A program made the translations under genes and the position numbers. From Dolomedes plantarius (taxonomy: Eukaryota; Arthropoda; Arachnida; Araneae; Dolomedidae): a stretch of DNA of 64,000 nt. The notes under the pieces are model-generated. The model worked only from the letters and a program-made list of their open reading frames with translations. It did not search any database and had not been told where the DNA came from. Positions 58,785-64,000 of the stretch are shown here, piece by piece. Every line of letters starts with the position of its first letter. Positions within the stretch are counted from its first letter, which is position 1. Where the stretch lies: NCBI GenBank assembly GCA_907164885.2, contig OU015490.1:240085139-240149138 (forward strand), read 5' to 3'.

Positions 58785-60728
58785 ATGAAAAAAATGAAAT
58801 TAGCTGATATTCCCCGAATCAAAGCAAACTTGAAGTCTGCTTCTGTTAAATCTATAAGATGTTTGCATAATTTTGTTTATGAATCTGAAGGGGACCGATT
58901 AAACCGGAAACGGTTACGAGAATTTTCTGGCTTTGACTAACAGAAAAACGACGAACATTATGAAAAGAAATTAACTTCTGCTGTGAAACACGTTAGGCTT
59001 GAGAATTTAATCACAATTTGCAATATTTTATGTATTGATTGTGACGGAAATGAAACTGTTCTCGCTACTCGAATTCTCGATAGCCTATTAGGTATTAAAA
59101 CGCTTAAAAATGATAATTTTGAATCTGATAGCGACGATTCTGACGACCGACACGTGAATGAAGAAATTCGTAGCGAAGTTAGTGAATTAACCCGTTTAGA
59201 ACCATCAGTAGATAAATTTTCTAAATTTACTATTTCCTATCATGATATTGAAGACAGTTTGAGAAAGTTTGACGGGAAAGATAATTATTCCATCGAAAAG
59301 TGGATAGCTGATTTTGAAGAAACGGCGGGTATTTGCGCATGGAATGATCTTCAAAAATTAATATTCGCGAAACGATCATTAACTGGATTAGCGAAACTCT
59401 TTATTCAAGGTGAATCTGGCTTAACTTCGTGGGCTAAGCTTAAATCAGCTCTTGAACAAGAATTTGCCACGAAGTGCACAAGCGCCCAACTCCATAAAAT
59501 GTTGACGAAACGTCGTTTAAACAACGAAGAATCTCTGCAAGAATATTTTCTGGTCATGATAAAACTAGCGAGCAGAGGTAACATCGAATCAGAATCCCTA
59601 ATTCAATATGTAATAGATGGTATTCCCGATAAACCTTCTAACAAAATAATTCTTTACGGTGCGAAAGATTTAAAAGACTTCAAGGAAAAATTAGGTTGTT
59701 ACGAAAAAATACGAAATCATACTACGATTCCAGCTGAACCAGAAACGACAAAAAAGAAAAAACATTTCACCCCTCTTTCAGACGTGTCTCCCCGCTTTCA
59801 GCGTTGTAAAAACTGCGGTGATAAAAATCATAGTGTTTGCCCATTTAAAGATCGCGGAAGACAATGCTTCAATTGCAACCAGTTTACGAATGACCACGTT
59901 TCTGCTAACTGTCCGGTGAAAAGTAATAAAACCCCGACTCAAGCCGTGAATATCAGTCGCCGTGTTCCCGCAGAGAAAAATTCTCTTGTACATATAAGCG
60001 TCAAGTTGAACGATAATGAGCTGACGGGTATTTTCGACAGTGGTTCCAGTTTGCATGTAATACGATCCGCTTGCTATGAAAGACTGTGTCTACCAACTGT
60101 TTCTCCCCCCGCCATAAATCTAGTAGGACTAGTTTCTAAGAATGTGTTTACCAAGGGTTCTTTTATGCATAGCGGGGAAATCAACGGTCACTCCTTCGAA
60201 TTGCTGTTTCACGTAGTCCCGAACGAAACGGTAACTTTTGACCTTATTATTGGCACCCCTCTGTTAGATTTCGCTGACGTCATTTTGAAAAAAGATTCTT
60301 TAATCATTCAGAAGCCCTCCAACACGAACAACTTTTTATTGTTGATGGAAAATTTACCGAACTTTGTTTCTAACGAAATAGATTTAAACCACATTAAAGA
60401 TAAGCAACGAAGAGACACTATTTTTAAACTTGTATCTAAATATACGCCAAACAAAACGGAAACAGTAAATATTTCTATGAAGATAATTTTAAGCGACGAT
60501 ATTCCCGTGTATCAAAGACCTCGACGTTTAGTAATTCCCGAGAAATCATTTGTAGATCAACAAATTAAAGAATGGTTAGAAGCCGGAATAATTAGACCTA
60601 GTTTCTCTGATTATGCAAGTCCGATTGTTCTGGTTAAGAAAAAATTTTATTTCTTTTTCAGAGACTGTCAGTGCCTATTGCTTAATGTCATCCGAGGCCG
60701 CATGACAGCTAGGATGGCCGATCTATAG
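58785..60728 (+). pseudogene. Gag-protease and start of RT of a Ty3/Gypsy element, truncated
   Basis: The frame likely begins at ATG 58785 but has an in-frame TAA at 58938-58940. The long open part starts at ATG 58983 and runs 581 codons. In that numbering: residues about 5-37 resemble a SAP-type helix pair; about 80-240 match a retrotransposon gag capsid region (FDGKDNYSIEKWIADFEETA); two zinc knuckles start at Cys275 (CKNCGDKNHSVC) and Cys295; the aspartic protease active site is DSGSSLHVI at 352, with FDLIIGTPLLDF further on. From about 494 a segment resembling the RT entry (PVYQRPRRL, GIIRPSFSDYASPIVLVKKK) begins. It then breaks off at about residue 555, and the last 27 codons are unrelated to RT. 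Stop and deletion make it defective as a polyprotein. Confidence 0.85.
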
Positions 60729-61007
60729 AAAGCAGAACTGAACTTTTAACTATGAACTTCAAACTTCATAAAATGTTATTTGTAAACGCATATAATGTCT
60801 GGCGCAAGAGGGCGCCGCTAGCACATACATTATCACGACCCCTCTACTCTGTTTGGGGAGAACATTAAGACACCCGCTTTGGATTCCGTCGTAGACGGAC
60901 TACGATTTTTTTCAATTCTAAATGTAAATAAACTTTAATTGCTCATTGTTATTTACGATGATCGTTAGTTTATGTTGTGGATATTTTTATTGCAACCCCG
61001 CGCCCCA
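60724..61007 (+). repeat. 3' LTR of a Ty3/Gypsy element
   Basis: 284 bp, same length as the 5' LTR. It starts TATAGAAAGC (TG changed to TA) and ends GCGCCCCA. The open frame above reads five bases into it before its stop. Confidence 0.85.
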
Positions 61008-61009
61008 AA

Positions 61010-61061
<52 letters not shown>

Positions 61062-61070
61062 GTATTATAT
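61008..61070. repeat. (TA)n microsatellite
   Basis: Continuation of the Helitron's internal TA tract after the LTR element. Confidence 0.95.
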
Positions 61071-61700
61071 ATATAAATCGAAACGGATATTTTTATAGAC
61101 AAACTAATGTAGAAGAAAATATTCAAATTAAATATAACGGTCAATTTATGCAATTAATTTGTATGTTTAATATCCATAAAACATAGTAATTTGAATTAAA
61201 TTCTTAAAAAGCTTCCATCGCAATTAGTCTAGTGGTTAAATTTTATCTTTTACCGTATTTTAATTTTTTTTGTCAATTTATTTCTTCGTTATGAACTTGA
61301 CGCAAAATTAATTTAAAGTACCACAAAAAGAAAAGAAACCTCGTGATCAGCATTTAATACATTAAATTCTAAAAATTAATCTTTAAAAATTCACCGAAAA
61401 TCAGAAAATGGAAGTAAAGATTCGAAAAAGATTTCATTTTAAATGAATTTTTATGATCTTTCTCGTGATGTAAATTTTATAACTCTCAGATTATTTTAAA
61501 TGCAAACTTTAAAAAAGTTACAAAAACAGCTTAAAAATTCAATTTAAAAAAATCTAAGAAGAATTTTTCAAAAATCTTTCTTAGTGCACCCCTACACTAT
61601 ACGAAGAATCGCTATGCAAAATTTCAGCCCTTTAGGTCCAGCGGTTTAGTCTGTGCGTTATCCGTCAGGCAGTCAATCACGGAACTGTTTTATATACATA

Positions 61701-62816
61701 ATTTTCGTGCAATGAATTAATCACATATCCACCATTGAAATCTGAAACATATCTTTTAAATTGTGTTTAAACTTCAGTGTTTTTGCGCCACACAACCCCT
61801 CAAATACTGGCTAGTAAGTATAGCAAAAATGTGCAGATTCAAGATAAATGAATAAAATGAAAATAAATGAACAATTTTTAGAAAACACAATAGGAAACAA
61901 TCAGGAAACATTTTGAAATATCAAGAAGCAAGGAAAACATAAAACTGGAGAAAACAGTTTTCAAGAATTAATATCAGCAAAACGCAATAAAAGATAGCTT
62001 TTAAAAGTCTTTCCGATTGAGAAAATCCGACCCTCGTGATGAAAGCTTCTTTCTGTAAAGCTCGATTCTTTGGGGGAAATGAAATATTTTCGCGTATTTA
62101 ATCGATTTGATTCATTTTGGAGGTCTTTTGTTTCCTTAATATGCTCAACAGTCATCTCTCTGAATTGAGATGAAAAATCCGCAATTAATGTTGTAAAACG
62201 TTTGACTCCCACTTTCTAGGTAAAAATCATTTCGTAGCAGAACAGAATAAATGCATGTAACGGATGAAAGATGCACGTTGCTATACGGTATGTAATCATA
62301 GACAGTAATAACAGTTCTTGTTGATTTATAGGATTATGGCCTTCGTCATTTTTTATGTTCTTTCTTCTGCGAGGTTGCAAATAATTGCAAAGGGGATATC
62401 GACTGAATTGCTATCTGGTTACCGAATACGAGTGATTTATTTAGATTGCAGCTCTAGTAGGCGTTCAAAAGAACAATTGTTACCAACACGATGAAAAATG
62501 GGTAGATACCTCAAATTTATCAACAATATCACGCAACTAGTGAGCCTTTCTTTCAACCAGTGATGGCAGGGAAATTAATTGCCGTTTCCAAGGCATAAAC
62601 TGTTTGAAACTGTTTGTAATATCATTATATGCTCACATTTAAGTGTATTTTTTCGTTACGGCATGTTTTCCTAATTCTACAATTGCGTGTTATCGCTTTG
62701 CTACACCTCCTACTTCAAATCTCTGAGAAATGACGTCATATTCAGTGAGATTATATTATGAGATTAAAGGAGGGCAAGCTGAGCTTTAGACTATTTTGGG
62801 GGTGAAGGCTGCTGTG
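61701..62816. other. Intergenic, nothing recognised
   Basis: AT-rich. The minus frame 62212-61961 has no recognisable domain. Confidence 0.4.
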
Positions 62817-63138
62817 TAATAACCCTATTGGATTCACTTACTTCAATGTTAACCTATGGAGAAAATTTGTCCAAGGACTGTCGACTTGTATTTAAAGATT
62901 TCTTTTTTTTTTTCTTCTTTTAAACCCAGGCTTCCTCAATAACGGTCTTTTGGAGAGAAAAAAATTGTCCTGCGTCGCGAGTTATAATTTTGGCAGCGTG
63001 CCAAACCCAGTAGCAGTAAACAGTTAAACAGAAAAGTACCAAAATGCGTATAAAAAAAGAAAAAAAAAAAGAGGTAAGCAAACGATAAGTAATCCTACGT
63101 TAATAATCCGCGGTAGTTTCGTAAGAGGAGACTACCTG

Positions 63139-63141
<3 letters not shown>

Positions 63142-63182
<41 letters not shown>
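63142..63182. repeat. (TA)n microsatellite
   Basis: About 20 TA units at the boundary between the TTAA element and the inserted repeat. Confidence 0.95.
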
Positions 63183-63184
<2 letters not shown>

Positions 63185-63605
63185 CATGTTTTTATTAACT
63201 CTCTTTCTTGTTTGTTTGTGTGTTTGCCCAATACAAACCTTGCAATCGATTTTTAACTAACTTCCCGACTAGCTAGACCTTTGAAACTTTTAGAATAGCT
63301 CAGAACACGATGACAATGCATTATTTTAATACTTTTAGCCATCTTTAAACAGAATTGAATTAATTTTAAGTTATTTTCAGTTAATTTTGTTTTGTAGACT
63401 GGTGCAGCCATCTATCGGCAGGGACGGGAACGAAAAGTTAAGCGCAAGTTAACTTCCAATTAACTTCATTTTCTTTCAAGTTGATGGGATAATTCATCAA
63501 AAAAAATTTTAAAAAGTATTTATTAATACATAGAATTCTCAAGTTTATATGATTCAACAGAAAATTTAAAAACCTGGTATATAAAAAGTTCTTTTTACCT
63601 AGTAA
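63185..63605 (-). repeat. Dispersed repeat, about 420 bp, copy B
   Basis: Inverse-orientation match to 55510-55930. It lies inside the TTAA element, so it is an insertion younger than that copy. Confidence 0.8.
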
Positions 63606-63835
63606 TTATTTAAATTGTACTCCGTAATAGAGAAAGAAATTTTACACTTTGGGAAATTTTTCTTTTTTTTTAATGCAAATAACATTTTAAAATTTAAATT
63701 ATTTGGGCAAACAATCTGGTATAGTGTATTTTAAATGCTTATCAATTCCTTTGGTGGACGAAATTTATAAAATGAATCGTGTTGTAAGGGGCAGAAAAGT
63801 TCGGGCTATCTGAAAATACCATTTTTATCTGATTG

Positions 63836-64000
63836 CAAGCTGAAAACCCGCACTTCGCTACGGAGTTCATTCAAATTAAATAGAACGGTCAATGTATGCA
63901 ATTAATGCCAAAATAAATAAATAAATAAATAAATATTATCTATTTATAATAAATACGACGATCAATGTATACAATTGATGCAAAAAAACCAAAAAAAATA
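63836..64000 (-). mobile_element. Helitron 3' part, runs off the window
   Basis: Begins with a mutated CAAG in place of CTAG, then the family sequence cccgcacttcgctacgga and tcaatgtatgcaattaatgc. It carries an (aaat)n run in place of the (TA)n tract. Confidence 0.7.

Larger units (their letters stand above)
58244..61007 (+). mobile_element. Internally deleted Ty3/Gypsy retrotransposon
   Basis: Two 284-bp LTRs enclose a gag-protease region (58785-60728) that stops shortly after the start of reverse transcriptase. Most of RT, RNase H and integrase are missing. A primer site lies 5 bp after the 5' LTR. There is no clear polypurine tract before the 3' LTR. The flanks are TA repeats, so the target duplication cannot be read. 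It could move only with proteins supplied by another element. Confidence 0.85.
57946..61700 (-). mobile_element. Helitron (minus strand) split by an LTR retroelement
   Basis: The left part (57946-58243) has CTAG and the family 3' sequence; the right part (61008-61700) continues the same family and carries gtccagcggtttag and the aactgttttatata end. The LTR element at 58244-61007 sits in the family's internal (TA)n tract. The 5' terminus near 61690 is degenerate (tatatacat instead of tatatagat). Confidence 0.75.
62817..63835. mobile_element. TTAA-family element, copy 4, interrupted twice
   Basis: The left terminus ggctgctgtgtaataaccct follows tgaa (a mutated ttaa). Family interior continues to about 63140, is broken by a (TA)n and the repeat at 63185-63605, and resumes at about 63610 (ttgtactccgtaatagag) until a Helitron cuts it at 63836. 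The right terminus is absent. Confidence 0.65.

Overview
This is eukaryotic nuclear DNA, most likely from an arthropod. It is strongly AT-rich, with long (TA)n tracts, one protein-coding gene split by five GT-AG introns, and dense remains of DNA transposons, Helitrons, tRNA-derived SINEs and one LTR retroelement. A spider or other chelicerate would fit, but no single sequence here proves the taxon. No CRISPR arrays, operons, rRNA genes or convincing stand-alone tRNA genes are visible.

The only host gene I can support is a complete beta-tubulin on the + strand. Its ATG is at 29131 and its stop at 39391-39393; six coding exons encode 446 residues. Its first three introns fall after codon 19, within codon 56 and within codon 93, the positions known from vertebrate beta-tubulins. 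Intron 1 holds a MITE and intron 3 holds a Helitron. Tandem polyadenylation signals follow the stop.

Left of the gene (1-28900) is a transposon graveyard. It holds a TTAA-flanked TIR family (1039-1915 and 15486-16400, with partial copies elsewhere), a scrambled mariner relic with a tandemly amplified segment (2200-3800), Helitrons (5552-6155, 18467-20056, 20816-22282, 23438-24209), and a PIF/Harbinger element with a MADF exon and opposite-strand transposase pieces (8681-10888) that is itself interrupted by another TTAA element. It also holds an hAT MITE with an 8-bp target duplication (13363-13874), SINEs with clean target duplications, and a 970-bp TIR element carrying seven copies of one palindromic motif (24294-25263).

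Right of the gene the pattern continues: a Tigger-like element (41901-42721), an hAT element (43713-44323), a 67-bp tandem array (46100-46520), and then a cluster from 46.9 to 54.8 kb. In that cluster Tc1, mariner, Tigger-like and MITE insertions are separated by (TA)n runs. It includes a Tc1 element with an apparently intact DD34E transposase (47166-48575), directly beside a decayed Tc1 relative of DD36E type. At 57946-61700 a Helitron was split by an internally deleted Ty3/Gypsy retroelement with two 284-bp LTRs. The last 1.2 kb is a TTAA-family copy broken by another repeat and by a Helitron.

I found no multi-gene system that looks novel. The points most worth checking are the intact Tc1 element, the GGCCCTAGGTACAAGA-rich element, the 60-bp-TIR MITE, the TTAA family, and the layered insertions into (TA)n tracts.
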